DNA of 64,000 nt from Pararhizobium sp. IMCC3301 (GCF_030758315.1 NZ_CP132336.1:1054001-1118000); one strand, 5' to 3'; positions 52,492 to 61,036 are shown, counted from the stretch's first letter. Program-made: numbers and translations. The notes: generated from the letters alone by a model not told the origin.

Positions 52492-53310
52492 CTACACCTG
52501 CTCTTTGACGCTTGCATCCTCAACATTAATGTTACGCCATATCGCTTCCGTGAATGAATAGGCGGCAAACAGAATAAGCCCTACCCCCATCGCAAGCAGC
52601 AACCATTGTCCGAAAGGAAGCCCCTGCAGGAATTCCAGAGCATCTTCTGTAGTTGGAGCTTTGCTGGCGTCCTCGCCTGCATTCAGAAATCGATAGGTCA
52701 GCAGAACGCCAAGCAGAGCAAAATCCAGCCCTCTAGCGATGAGACCCGCAATTGAAATTGGATGAATGTATGTCATCTGAGCCTCAGTGGCCTTCAGATG
52801 GTCTTCGTATTTTCGCAAAGCCGCCTTTCGCCAGTGCGCAGCCGCCACACCAAAAAAGATGATGGCAAGCCCAAGCGAAATATACTGCGTGCTCACGAAA
52901 CGGGAAAGAGATTCTGCAAATCCACCTGAACTGCCACTGCTGCCGGACCCCCACACCAATCCCAATAAGGAGAGCGCGTAGAGTGCAAGCGCAGCATAAG
53001 TGAAAGCGCTGGCCAGCAGTCCTGCCCGAACAACAAGACCCTTCGCTGACCAGCCATGATCGTCCGTGTCAAGCAGGGACTGGATCAACCGCCACACGAC
53101 GTAGCCGCCCAGTCCGATAATCATCAAGCCCACCATGAAGTCCCCCAGGGGCTGCTCAAGAAGTGTTCTCAACGCGTCTTTGCTGTCTTTTTCGTCCCCG
53201 GCACCAAACGATGCCAGCACTGTGAATATACCGATTATGAGGTAAACCAGTCCGCGTGCTGCATAGCCGGCGCGCGCAAGCGGAATGATCCAGGTGTGAG
53301 AAGATTTCAT
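52492..53310 (-). CDS. DUF1206-family membrane protein
   Basis: 272 residues from ATG 53308-53310. Six hydrophobic segments arranged as three repeats of the DUF1206 unit: ARAGYAARGLVYLIIGIFTV, VRAGLLASAFTYAALALYAL and IARGLDFALLGVLLTYRFLN. The arginine and glycine-rich start of each repeat is the family hallmark. Function unknown; often near stress genes. It follows the PAP2 gene after 31 bp. Confidence 0.92.
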   Translation of the reverse strand: MKSSHTWIIPLARAGYAARGLVYLIIGIFTVLASFGAGDEKDSKDALRTLLEQPLGDFMVGLMIIGLGGYVVWRLIQSLLDTDDHGWSAKGLVVRAGLLASAFTYAALALYALSLLGLVWGSGSSGSSGGFAESLSRFVSTQYISLGLAIIFFGVAAAHWRKAALRKYEDHLKATEAQMTYIHPISIAGLIARGLDFALLGVLLTYRFLNAGEDASKAPTTEDALEFLQGLPFGQWLLLAMGVGLILFAAYSFTEAIWRNINVEDASVKEQV

Positions 53311-53341
53311 GGTGTTGCCAGACTGTTTGAATTGTGTTCCC

Positions 53342-54055
53342 TCAGCCGGAACGCCCCAACTCCTCGTTTCGTTCCGCACCGCCTGTCAGACGGCGGGCAA
53401 TTTTGTCAGCAACCAGCCAACTGCCCGATGCCCATGCCAGACCGATGGCCCAGCCCGCAATCACGTCACTCGGCCAGTGGACACCCAGATATACGCGTGT
53501 GCTGCCGATGATCAGTGCGAGCGTCATCGCAGCGACCAGAACATAGATCCTGAGCCGGCGCATCTCGATAAACCGTATCGCTATCGCGGCAAGCGTGAGC
53601 CAGGCGATCATCGAAAGCATCGCGTGCGCACTGGGAAAGCTGGAAGTAAAGGTCTGGTCGAGACGGTCTACAAGGTCTGGCCGGGCGCGGTTGAAAAACA
53701 GTTTCAGCAGTGAAGATACAACACTCCCGGAAATCAGGGTCAGGGCGAGAAACACTGCTGCAGCGTTTTTCCGTGCAATCAGCAAAGCGCTCAGCACAAT
53801 CACCACCGCCAGGACCACTATTGGGTAGCCGCCAAGGGCGGTCAGCTCGGCGGCGGTCTTCTGGAACCAGACTGGGCCCCAGGCGTCGGAAAGATCTTCC
53901 GGATTGCGCAAGGAGAGGACAACAATGCGATCAAAACTCTCCGTCAGACCGAGTTGGACCGCCGCCACCAAAACGGCAAATGCCACGATCCCGATTGACA
54001 AAGTCGAATATGCGGCACGGCGCATAGCTTTAGAGGACGTCCTCTGGCTCATCAT
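53342..54055 (-). CDS. PAP2-family membrane phosphatase
   Basis: 237 residues, about six membrane helices. The PAP2 active-site motifs are visible: LFFNRARPDLVDRL (variant of KxxxxxxRP), SSFPSAHAMLSMIAWL (PSGH-like, here PSAH) and STRVYLGVHWPSDVIAGWAI (SRxxxxxHxxxD). It dephosphorylates lipid phosphates such as phosphatidic acid or undecaprenyl pyrophosphate. Overlaps the lipid-kinase-like gene by 4 bases, a kinase/phosphatase pairing. Confidence 0.92.
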   Translation of the reverse strand: MMSQRTSSKAMRRAAYSTLSIGIVAFAVLVAAVQLGLTESFDRIVVLSLRNPEDLSDAWGPVWFQKTAAELTALGGYPIVVLAVVIVLSALLIARKNAAAVFLALTLISGSVVSSLLKLFFNRARPDLVDRLDQTFTSSFPSAHAMLSMIAWLTLAAIAIRFIEMRRLRIYVLVAAMTLALIIGSTRVYLGVHWPSDVIAGWAIGLAWASGSWLVADKIARRLTGGAERNEELGRSG

Positions 54056-54963
54056 TGTGCAACTCCAGTATGCGGAAGCAATACCCGTAAAGCATCTTTT
54101 TCGATCTTGAAATCAACCCGGGAAGGCAAATCCACAAGTTCCCCATCTTTCAACGCGCTTGAATTCTTCCGTTTGCGAGGGAACGAAACAGACATCTTCT
54201 GTGTCTCTTCAATGGTAACATTCCTGTTTTCCGTCCACGTACCGACGATCAAATCCAGGATCAGTTTTACCGCTTCCAATGGATTCACTTTTGGAGTGCG
54301 GTAAACGCCCAGGCAGTGCCCGTTATATGTGTCAGCAAATAAATTGTGTCCGGCCCCCAGAAGATTGTTCGACACAGACAGAGCCGTAATCCGTTCAGTG
54401 TGTGGCTTTGTCGCGTTCACGGTGAAATGCGCCGGAAAGGAAGGCGGATCAGTTATGACACTGAACATTGCCCGCAAGGTCGCCGTGATTTTCCCCAATC
54501 GAGACGCATAATCCATCTTGTTGCGCAATTTCACGGCCCGCGGGTGAAAACCAACCGAATATTGGTTGATGAAGGGTTCGCCATTGGCTGTTGCAATGTC
54601 GGCCAACACTTCCCTACCCTTTGCCAGTGCAGAAACCGCCTCAAAAATATCTGCCGGTGATCTGAGAGTGCTGGCATAAAGATTCATGGTGCCGCCAGGG
54701 AGCACACCGAGAAGTCTGTTGGTTCGCCAGGCGAGCTCCGCGAGCGCCGAGACGGTACCATCGCCACCGGCAGCAATGAGCAGTTCTGCCTGTGAAGCTC
54801 TCGCCTGTTCGAGCGCATCCGCCATCCCGGTCTGGTCAATTCGGATGATGGTAACTCTATGACCGGCCTTTTCAAATTCCGATCTGACATGAGATTCAAG
54901 AGATGCCATGTCGCAGGTCTTTAAAGTCCCGCTTTCGCCATTGATAAGCGCCAAACCTTCCAC
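54052..54963 (-). CDS. Diacylglycerol/sphingosine kinase-family protein
   Basis: 303 residues. Catalytic-domain motifs: LLIAAGGDGTVSALAEL, LLGVLPGGTMNLYASTL (nucleotide-binding GGDGT and PxGT) and PFINQYSVGFHPRAVKLRNK. No membrane segment; family members phosphorylate diacylglycerol or related lipids. Coupled by 4-base overlap to the PAP2 phosphatase, so the two may act on one lipid. A weak EcfG-like promoter (GGAAC-N16-AGTT, 55123-55147, minus strand) lies upstream. Confidence 0.9.
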   Translation of the reverse strand: MEGLALINGESGTLKTCDMASLESHVRSEFEKAGHRVTIIRIDQTGMADALEQARASQAELLIAAGGDGTVSALAELAWRTNRLLGVLPGGTMNLYASTLRSPADIFEAVSALAKGREVLADIATANGEPFINQYSVGFHPRAVKLRNKMDYASRLGKITATLRAMFSVITDPPSFPAHFTVNATKPHTERITALSVSNNLLGAGHNLFADTYNGHCLGVYRTPKVNPLEAVKLILDLIVGTWTENRNVTIEETQKMSVSFPRKRKNSSALKDGELVDLPSRVDFKIEKDALRVLLPHTGVAQ

Positions 54964-55229
54964 TGCACGTATTCCTTCCGCCGTTGGTCCGGCTCGCAGC
55001 TTTTGTGAGCCGCGCGCCCTTTCGATTTAGGATCTCGTTCACTGTATTATACAGAGAGACACATCTACACAGAGAAACATCGCGTTTCCAGCGCTACAAT
55101 ATTTTCCCCGCCTCACGACGGTAACTGCCAACAGGCTGAGGAGTTCCGGGCGACTCAGAATTCAATCCAGTCCTTCCCAGGGCCGGCTAAAGGTAAAAAG
55201 GGGGGCTAACCTGCAGTTCACAAAAATCC
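54964..55229. other. Divergent intergenic region
   Basis: Nearly 270 bases between the kinase-like gene and the promoter at 55230, with no supported open frame. It contains the weak EcfG-like element at 55123-55147 (minus strand, one mismatch in the -10). Confidence 0.5.
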
Positions 55230-55255
55230 GGAACCTTTCGGCAGGTCTGTGCGTT
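55230..55255 (+). promoter_or_regulatory. EcfG-type promoter for the 55.3-56.0 kb genes
   Basis: GGAAC, 17 bases, CGTT, then AT. It lies 36 bases before the miniprotein ATG at 55292. Confidence 0.78.
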
Positions 55256-55291
55256 ATCGGGCATATCCAGCAAAAAAGGGGAGCTTTTCCA

Positions 55292-55366
55292 ATGAACGCC
55301 ATCGTCTATCTCGTCGGACTCGTTGTTGTCATCATGTTTATCCTGTCACTTCTCGGATTGCGGTAG
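55292..55366 (+). CDS. 24-residue membrane miniprotein
   Basis: ATG 55292, ribosome site GGGGAG about 8-12 bases upstream. The peptide, MNAIVYLVGLVVVIMFILSL plus four residues ending in Arg, is a single membrane helix. Directly follows an EcfG-type promoter and precedes the PhnA-like gene by 9 bp. This short type of protein is common in Hyphomicrobiales and usually left out of annotations. Confidence 0.65.
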   Translation: MNAIVYLVGLVVVIMFILSLLGLR

Positions 55367-55375
55367 GATCGCATC

Positions 55376-56005
55376 ATGCCAAACACAGCAAAACAAATTT
55401 TAACCGACACAGGTCCAGCCACGGTTGCGCCTTCGTCTTCTTATCTGGAATGGGGTGCCATCATGGGTGGTGCGGTGCTTGCAGGGGGGATTTCTGTTGT
55501 CCTTCTGCAATTTGGTGCCGGCACAGGACTTGCGATGGGCTCTGCAACGCTTGCCGATGGCTCTGCGTCCTGGAACGTACTTGTCGCGGGTCTCTACGTC
55601 GTCATCGTCGCAATCGCAAGTTCGTCCGCCGGCGGCTATATCGCAGGGCGGATGAGATCGAAATGGGCAGACTCCACTGTGGAGGAAGTTGAATTTCGCG
55701 ATGGTGCACATGGTTTGGTCGTCTGGGCGGTAGCAACGCTTGGTGTGGCTGTTGTGATGGGCGCACTGACTGCAATATCGGCGTTGGGTGCTGCTGCGGC
55801 AGCAGCTGCAACTGATATTCCTGAGAATACGTTGCGCTTGACTGCAAATGTCTCGGCGATATTTTCATTCGCCAGTGCAGCCGGAGCTCTGCTTGGCGCG
55901 GCGGCTGCATGGTTCTCCGCAACGTTAGGCGGAGAACACAGAGACCAGGGCCTGTCCGTGCATGAGGTGGTCCCGCTCGCACTGAGACGCCGCACGGCAA
56001 AATAG
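55376..56005 (+). CDS. PhnA-like membrane protein
   Basis: 209 residues. Five hydrophobic segments rich in Ala and Gly: YLEWGAIMGGAVLAGGISVV, NVLVAGLYVVIVAIASSSAG, GGYIAGRMR, HGLVVWAVATLGVAVVMGAL and a C-terminal Ala-rich one. It belongs to what is called PhnA-like in alphaproteobacteria, which is not phosphonatase. Function unknown. Cotranscribed with the miniprotein from the EcfG-type promoter and closed by a strong terminator. Confidence 0.75.
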   Translation: MPNTAKQILTDTGPATVAPSSSYLEWGAIMGGAVLAGGISVVLLQFGAGTGLAMGSATLADGSASWNVLVAGLYVVIVAIASSSAGGYIAGRMRSKWADSTVEEVEFRDGAHGLVVWAVATLGVAVVMGALTAISALGAAAAAAATDIPENTLRLTANVSAIFSFASAAGALLGAAAAWFSATLGGEHRDQGLSVHEVVPLALRRRTAK

Positions 56006-56024
56006 GCGAAATCCGTCTGAATTT

Positions 56025-56055
56025 AAAAGGCACCCGGCGAAACCGGGTGCCTTTT
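56025..56055 (+). terminator. Rho-independent terminator
   Basis: AAAAGGCACCCGG and CCGGGTGCCTTTT with a 5-base loop, followed by T and G. It lies 20 bases after the PhnA-like stop. Confidence 0.93.
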
Positions 56056-56110
56056 TGCGTTTTGGTGGAGTGTTGGCTTCAATTAATTTTGCTCAACTGT
56101 AAATCTCATT

Positions 56111-56135
56111 GGAACCAATCCCGATCCACCGCGTT
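56111..56135 (+). promoter_or_regulatory. EcfG-type promoter for the DUF3309 operon
   Basis: GGAAC, 16 bases, CGTT, then TTA. It reads toward the ATG at 56166, about 30 bases further. Confidence 0.8.
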
Positions 56136-56165
56136 TTATGCACGTAACAATCATGGAGAGCGGCA

Positions 56166-56381
56166 ATGTCTAATCCCGACCGACCTACGCATACAGAACG
56201 CGAAACGACGACTGTAGTTACTGATGGAGGCGGCGGCGGTGCTGTCTGGTTCCTCATTGGTGCAGTTGTGGTCGCACTGATCATCGGCGGCTACTTTTAT
56301 ACAGGTGGCGACTTCTTTGGCGGTGGCAACAAAACAATTGATGTGAACGTAGACGTTCCCAAAGTAGAACCAGCCAACTGA
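56166..56381 (+). CDS. Small single-helix membrane protein
   Basis: 71 residues: a charged N-terminus (RPTHTERETTTVVTD), a glycine run, one membrane helix (AVWFLIGAVVVALIIGGYFY) and a periplasmic-looking tail. Not recognised beyond the small stress membrane-protein type of this group. It is driven by the EcfG-type promoter and followed by the DUF3309 gene after 15 bp. Confidence 0.7.
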   Translation: MSNPDRPTHTERETTTVVTDGGGGGAVWFLIGAVVVALIIGGYFYTGGDFFGGGNKTIDVNVDVPKVEPAN

Positions 56382-56396
56382 ATAGGGGCATAAATC

Positions 56397-56555
56397 ATGG
56401 GTCTTGGTACAATACTTGTAATAATTCTGGTAATTCTCCTCATCGGAGCGCTGCCATCCTGGGGCTACAGCCGGAGCTGGGGATATTTTCCTTCCGGCGG
56501 ACTGGGCTTGGTATTGCTGATCGTTTTGGTCCTTGTTTTGATGGGCCGAGTCTAA
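56397..56555 (+). CDS. DUF3309-family small membrane protein
   Basis: 52 residues, ATG 56397. Two hydrophobic segments around the family core ALPSWGYSRSWGYFPSGGLG, which is diagnostic of DUF3309. Function unknown. Probably cotranscribed with the preceding small protein from the EcfG-type promoter at 56111. Confidence 0.85.
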   Translation: MGLGTILVIILVILLIGALPSWGYSRSWGYFPSGGLGLVLLIVLVLVLMGRV

Positions 56556-56590
56556 CCGCAAAGCGGTCAGTCTGATCTGAACTGATCGAG

Positions 56591-56652
56591 ACCCGCTCCG
56601 GGACCGTAATTTTCTGTGTCACAGGAATTTACGCTCCCCGGGCGGGTTTTTC
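56591..56652 (+). terminator. Terminator of the DUF3309 operon
   Basis: ACCCGC/GCGGGT plus CCGGG/CCCGG form a long stem, interrupted by an inner hairpin (CTGTG/CACAG), then TTTTTCG. It lies 36 bases after the DUF3309 stop. Confidence 0.75.
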
Positions 56653-56761
56653 GTTTGGCGGGTTACTCGCCAAAAACAAAGCTCTGTCTCTCTCCCATGC
56701 CATTGGCTAAGGTGCCCGTGAAAACACGCTCGCATAATGCCGGCATCGGGAGACAGCACCA

Positions 56762-57697
56762 ATGGCAAAGCCGCCACGTAAAGTCATCATAACCTGTGCC
56801 GTGACCGGTGCCATACACACACCCACCATGTCGCCGCATCTGCCGGTGACACCCAGTGAAATTGCCGCCAGTGCCGTTGAAGCTGCCGAAGCCGGTGCGT
56901 CGATCCTGCATCTTCATGCGCGCGATCCCGGCACTGGCAAACCCACCCAGGACCCGGCAGTGTTTGCGCAGTTTCTGCCGCGCATCAAGCAAAGCTGCAA
57001 TGCGGTGATCAATCTCACCACCGGCGGCAGTCCGTTCATGAGCGTTGCCGAGCGCATGGCTCCGGCCACAACATTCAAGCCTGAAGTCGCCTCGCTGAAT
57101 ATGGGATCGATGAATTTCGGCCTCTACCCGATGCTCGGCCGTTTTTCCGAATTCCAGCATGAATGGGAACGCACCCATCTGGAAGCCTCGCGCGATCTGG
57201 TGTTCAAGAACACGTTTCAGGACATTGAGGACATTCTGCGCGCCGGCAATGATAACGGCACCCGTTTCGAGTTTGAGTGCTACGACATTTCCCATCTGTA
57301 CAATCTGGCGCATTTCGTTGATCGCGGCCTTGCGAAAACGCCGCTTTTCATCCAGTCGGTATTCGGCCTGCTGGGCGGCATTGGTGGCCATCCGGAAGAT
57401 CTGATGCATATGAAACGCACCGCCGACCGGCTGTTCGGCGAGAGCTATCAATGGTCCATACTCGGTGCCGGTCGCAACCAGATGCCACTGGCTAGCATGG
57501 GTGCTGCTCAAGGGGCCCATGTGCGTGTCGGGCTGGAGGATTCGCTGTGGATAGCGCCCGGCGAGCTGGCACGGTCCAACGCCCAGCAGGTTACAAAAAT
57601 CCGCCAAATACTGGAGGGCCTGTCGCTGGAAATCGCCACTCCTGATGAAGCCCGCGAGCTGTTACAGTTGAAGGGCGGCGATCAGGTCGCGTTTTGA
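56762..57697 (+). CDS. BKACE-family beta-keto acid cleavage enzyme (DUF849)
   Basis: 311 residues. KVIITCAVTGAIHTPTMSPH and SILHLHARDPGTGKPTQD (zinc-binding His pair), INLTTGGSP, and the C-terminal GAGRNQMPLASMGAAQGAHV and RVGLEDSLW are BKACE landmarks. The family condenses a beta-keto acid with acetyl-CoA, giving acetoacetate and a CoA ester; Kce in lysine fermentation is one member. The following SDR and aconitase X genes suggest a short oxidation-dehydration-cleavage route, with substrate unknown. Confidence 0.93.
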   Translation: MAKPPRKVIITCAVTGAIHTPTMSPHLPVTPSEIAASAVEAAEAGASILHLHARDPGTGKPTQDPAVFAQFLPRIKQSCNAVINLTTGGSPFMSVAERMAPATTFKPEVASLNMGSMNFGLYPMLGRFSEFQHEWERTHLEASRDLVFKNTFQDIEDILRAGNDNGTRFEFECYDISHLYNLAHFVDRGLAKTPLFIQSVFGLLGGIGGHPEDLMHMKRTADRLFGESYQWSILGAGRNQMPLASMGAAQGAHVRVGLEDSLWIAPGELARSNAQQVTKIRQILEGLSLEIATPDEARELLQLKGGDQVAF

Positions 57698-57716
57698 ACC
57701 AATACGGAAGTTTAGC

Positions 57717-58499
57717 ATGAGCGAAACAATGGGCCTTCCGCCCGGAACCAGAGTCCTCGTCACGGCCGGGGCAAGCGGCATTGGCTATGCGATTGCCACA
57801 AGTTTTGCTGCAGCGGGCGCAAAGCTCCATGTTTGCGATATTGACAAAACCACGCTGGATGCCTGTGCCGCTGCCCATCCGGACTGGGGCACAAGCCTTT
57901 GCGATGTATCCGACGAGGCTGAAGTGGAACGTCTGTTTCAGGAAGCCGAAGCCCATCTAGGCGGGCTCGACGTGCTGGTCAACAATGCTGGCATTGCCGG
58001 ACCAACCGGCAGCATTCACACCATGGACGGGCCGGAATGGCGGCGCACCATTGATGTCAATCTCAACAGCCAGTTCTACTGCACAAAGCTGGCTGTGCCG
58101 CTGCTTCAGCAATCTGAAAATCCCTCCATTATCTGTCTTTCCTCAGTCGCCGGTCGGCTTGGTTATGCGTTCCGCACGCCCTACGCCGCCAGCAAATGGG
58201 CGATTATCGGCATGGTCAAAAGTCTGGCCATTGAACTGGGACCGCAAGGCATTCGCGTCAACGCCATACTGCCTGGCGTTGTGGAAGGCCCTCGTATCGA
58301 CAAAGTCATCGCTGCACGGGCGGAAGTCGCCGGCGTGCCGCATCAGCAGATGGAACAGGAATATATCTCGAAAATATCCCTGCGCCGCATGGTCACTGCG
58401 CAGGACATCGCCAATCAGGCGCTCTATCTCGCCTCGCCGCTCGGCGCCAACATATCCGGCCAGCCCATCAGCGTTTGCGGCAATGTGGAAGTGCTTTAG
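57717..58499 (+). CDS. Short-chain dehydrogenase/reductase
   Basis: 260 residues, Rossmann fold. Cofactor motif VTAGASGIGYAIA (TGxxxGIG type), NNAG (VLVNNAGIAG), catalytic Ser in CLSSVAGRLG and Y-x-x-x-K in YAASKWAIIG. The acidic residue CDIDKTTL after strand two favours NAD(H). It follows the BKACE gene after 19 bp and probably oxidises a hydroxy acid to the keto acid that BKACE cleaves. Confidence 0.93.
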   Translation: MSETMGLPPGTRVLVTAGASGIGYAIATSFAAAGAKLHVCDIDKTTLDACAAAHPDWGTSLCDVSDEAEVERLFQEAEAHLGGLDVLVNNAGIAGPTGSIHTMDGPEWRRTIDVNLNSQFYCTKLAVPLLQQSENPSIICLSSVAGRLGYAFRTPYAASKWAIIGMVKSLAIELGPQGIRVNAILPGVVEGPRIDKVIAARAEVAGVPHQQMEQEYISKISLRRMVTAQDIANQALYLASPLGANISGQPISVCGNVEVL

Positions 58500-58687
58500 C
58501 CGCATATCTGTGACCTGTAGCTTGGTGTTATAGACAGTTCAGTCATCATCGCGATGATCGTAACTCTGCCTGTTGCAGTGCAAATGCGGATTTGCTGCGG
58601 CTCTCATCTACCAGCCTGTAGACCCGCTGTCATTCCTGAAGTAACACTGTCATTCCAAACCACCTCCCGGAATTGCAGGACATATTC

Positions 58688-59944
58688 ATGCTGTCGCTCA
58701 GTGCTGAAGAACAGGCCGTTCTGGCCGGGACAACCGGCACCACAGGCGACCGCATGGCCATGGAAATTGTCGTTGAGGCGGCCACCATGCTGGGCGCGCA
58801 AAGCCTCGTGCCGGTTATATCCAGCCATATTGACGGCTGCCTTTATCATGGCGATTCCGGCGCGCTGTTCTGCGAGGAACTGGCCCGCAGGGACGCACGC
58901 GTCAAAGTGCCGACCAGCACCAATGTCGGCGCGCTAAACCTGCTCAACCCGAATCAGACCCGCCTGCCCCCGGCGCAACGCAAAATGGCTCTGCGGCTGA
59001 TGACCGCCCACCAGAGGATGGGCTGCGCCTCAAGCTGGACCTGTGCGCCCTATCAGGCGGGCATGCGCCCGCAGCCCGGGGATCAGGTCGCCTGGGGCGA
59101 ATCCAACGCAGTGGCTTTCGTCAATACGGTACTTGGCGCGCGCAGCAATCGTTACGGTGATTTTCTTGATATTGCCTGTGCGGTCTCCGCTCGCGCGCCC
59201 AATTACGGTCTCCATCTTGGCGAAAACCGCCGTGCCAGCCTGTTGATTGACCTGTCCGGTCTGGCGCGGCCCTTATTGCAGGAAGATGCATTTTTCCCGG
59301 TTCTGGGCGCGATGATCGGCCGTCTTGCTGGCGAGGCAATAGCGGTGGTGGACGGCCTGCTGCCGGGCGCGACCGATGACCAGCTCAAGGCGCTGTGCGC
59401 CGGGGCGGCTTCCACCGGTTCTGTAGCGCTTGTGCATCTGGCTGGCATCACCCCGGAAGCGCCGGACGCTGAAACCGCTCTCGGCGGCCTGCCGCCGCAA
59501 GAGATAATTCCGGTCGATCAGGCCATGGTGCTCGCCGCCCGCAACAGCCTCAGCCTGGCAAAACCCGGCCCTATTGACTGTGTGGCACTCGGCAGCCCGC
59601 ATTTTTCCAATGCCGAATGCCGGCGGTTTCTGCAACTGGCAGAAGGACAACCATTTCGTGTACCGGTCTATATCTGTCTCGGACGCCACACTTTGGCGCA
59701 GTTACAAACTGATGGTGCCGACGACGCTTTGCGTGCCCTGGGCGTAACTTTGGTGGTGGATACCTGCGTTGTGGTCACGCCGATTCTGCCCGCCACGCCA
59801 GGCGTGATGATGACCAACTCCGCCAAATTCGCCCATTATGCCTCCGGCAACACCGGCTATGCGCCGGTTTTCGGCACACTTCCGGATTGTGTCGCCAGCG
59901 CCCGGACCGGCCATGTCGTATGGGATGCCGGGCTATGGGGATGA
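58688..59944 (+). CDS. Aconitase X catalytic (large) subunit
   Basis: 418 residues from ATG 58688, with AGGA eight bases upstream; a TTG five codons earlier is less likely. Motifs: VVEAATMLGAQSLVPVISSH and IDGCLYHGDSGALF, VPTSTNVGALNLLN, and cysteines in GCASSWTCAPYQAGMRPQPG that probably bind iron or an Fe-S cluster. Bacterial AcnX enzymes characterised so far are cis-3-hydroxy-L-proline dehydratases. It is separated from the SDR gene by 188 bp and overlaps the small subunit gene by 4 bases. Confidence 0.88.
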   Translation: MLSLSAEEQAVLAGTTGTTGDRMAMEIVVEAATMLGAQSLVPVISSHIDGCLYHGDSGALFCEELARRDARVKVPTSTNVGALNLLNPNQTRLPPAQRKMALRLMTAHQRMGCASSWTCAPYQAGMRPQPGDQVAWGESNAVAFVNTVLGARSNRYGDFLDIACAVSARAPNYGLHLGENRRASLLIDLSGLARPLLQEDAFFPVLGAMIGRLAGEAIAVVDGLLPGATDDQLKALCAGAASTGSVALVHLAGITPEAPDAETALGGLPPQEIIPVDQAMVLAARNSLSLAKPGPIDCVALGSPHFSNAECRRFLQLAEGQPFRVPVYICLGRHTLAQLQTDGADDALRALGVTLVVDTCVVVTPILPATPGVMMTNSAKFAHYASGNTGYAPVFGTLPDCVASARTGHVVWDAGLWG

Positions 59945-60375
59945 GCTGGCAGGCAGACATGCTGTGCGCCGGAACAGCGGAAGGCGAAGTGTTGCGGTTT
60001 GACGCGCCGGTCAGCTTTTGGGGCGGCATCAGCCCGCAAACCTCCGAAGTCACTCTGGCCGGTCACCCGCAGCTTGGCGAGATAATTGCAGGCAAAATAC
60101 TGGTGATCCCGCGCCTGATTGGCTCTTCGTCTTCTTCCGCCGTGCTGCTGGAGCTGCTGTATAATGGCATTGCCCCAAAGGCGCTGATACTGGGAGGCCG
60201 CGATGCCATCCTGCCGGTTGGAGTGGTGGTCGCGCGGCAGATGGGCTGGCCCACCATCCCCATCGCCACCCTCTCCGCCCCACCCTTCATCAGCGGCACC
60301 CGGCTGCGACTTTGCGAAGATGGCCGGATTGAGCAACTGACGCCGACGCCGCAAACCATTTCTCCCTCACCGTAA
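59941..60375 (+). CDS. Aconitase X swivel (small) subunit, DUF126
   Basis: 144 residues starting at ATG 59941, overlapping the large subunit stop (ATGA). LRFDAPVSFWGGISPQTSEV and GKILVIPRLIGSSSSSAVLL are typical of the DUF126/AcnX swivel domain, which closes the active site of the large subunit. The C-terminus overlaps the convergent gene at 60367 by 9 bases. Confidence 0.9.
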   Translation: MSWQADMLCAGTAEGEVLRFDAPVSFWGGISPQTSEVTLAGHPQLGEIIAGKILVIPRLIGSSSSSAVLLELLYNGIAPKALILGGRDAILPVGVVVARQMGWPTIPIATLSAPPFISGTRLRLCEDGRIEQLTPTPQTISPSP

Positions 60376-60948
60376 TTCCACCATTCGTTCGGAAAATTCC
60401 AACGCAATGGCGTCGAGTGTGTTTTTCAGATAGCGCAGCATGTGGCCTGGCCAGACACCCATTTCACTATCCTCGACACAGGCCATATGGATTGTATTGC
60501 TGGCACTGGCATAGGGATGGCGGCTTTTCTCGGCGGCAGCGCGCATGGCCTTTTGCAGGCGCATATAATCAGTTTCGGCGGCGGCCACTGTTTCGGGCCT
60601 GGCAATTGCGTGGCTCAGGCCGACCACGCGGAACATGTCGAATGCCTGAGGTGTCGGGCGTTTATAGCCCTTCATCCGGTAATAGAAGGTAATGACATCG
60701 GCGGCGATCAGACCGGCCTGAAACTGCAACTGGCTCAACTCGCCGCGCATCAGTGCCCGGCCCAGGGCAAACCCCCATTCCGGGCGTTGCGCATTGGCCT
60801 TTCTGGCCCCGTGCATGCGCTGACGCGCTTCCAGCGCGACCTGGCGCACCCGGTCCGCCTGTCCCGCCCGGGAGGGCTGGCCATTGGGCTGTCGCTGGAT
60901 ATGGACAATGCGCTTGCGCCCGGCACGTTTTACAGCTTTGGTTTTCAT
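60367..60948 (-). CDS. Hypothetical protein of a phage- or plasmid-like module
   Basis: 193 residues, strongly basic N-terminus (KTKAVKRAGRKRIVHIQR), mostly helical, no membrane segment. The centre (FALGRALMRGELSQLQFQAG, TFYYRMKGYKRPTPQAFDM) is not a family I can name. It lies downstream of the DnaA-domain-like gene, 88 bp away, on the same strand, so I group it with the repressor module. Confidence 0.6.
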   Translation of the reverse strand: MKTKAVKRAGRKRIVHIQRQPNGQPSRAGQADRVRQVALEARQRMHGARKANAQRPEWGFALGRALMRGELSQLQFQAGLIAADVITFYYRMKGYKRPTPQAFDMFRVVGLSHAIARPETVAAAETDYMRLQKAMRAAAEKSRHPYASASNTIHMACVEDSEMGVWPGHMLRYLKNTLDAIALEFSERMVELR

Positions 60949-61036
60949 AGCTCCGCCTGTTCTGTTTATGAGATTTTAAAAGAAACTATCGCGAGAATAT
61001 TGGCCGCAACTCTGCGGACCACGAGTGTGACACCCC

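Noticed and set aside
56663-57607. Long minus-strand open frame (about 314 codons) opposite the BKACE gene
   Set aside because: The plus strand shows clear BKACE motifs over the whole length; the minus-strand translation is rich in His, Arg and Cys with no family features and is an antisense shadow.
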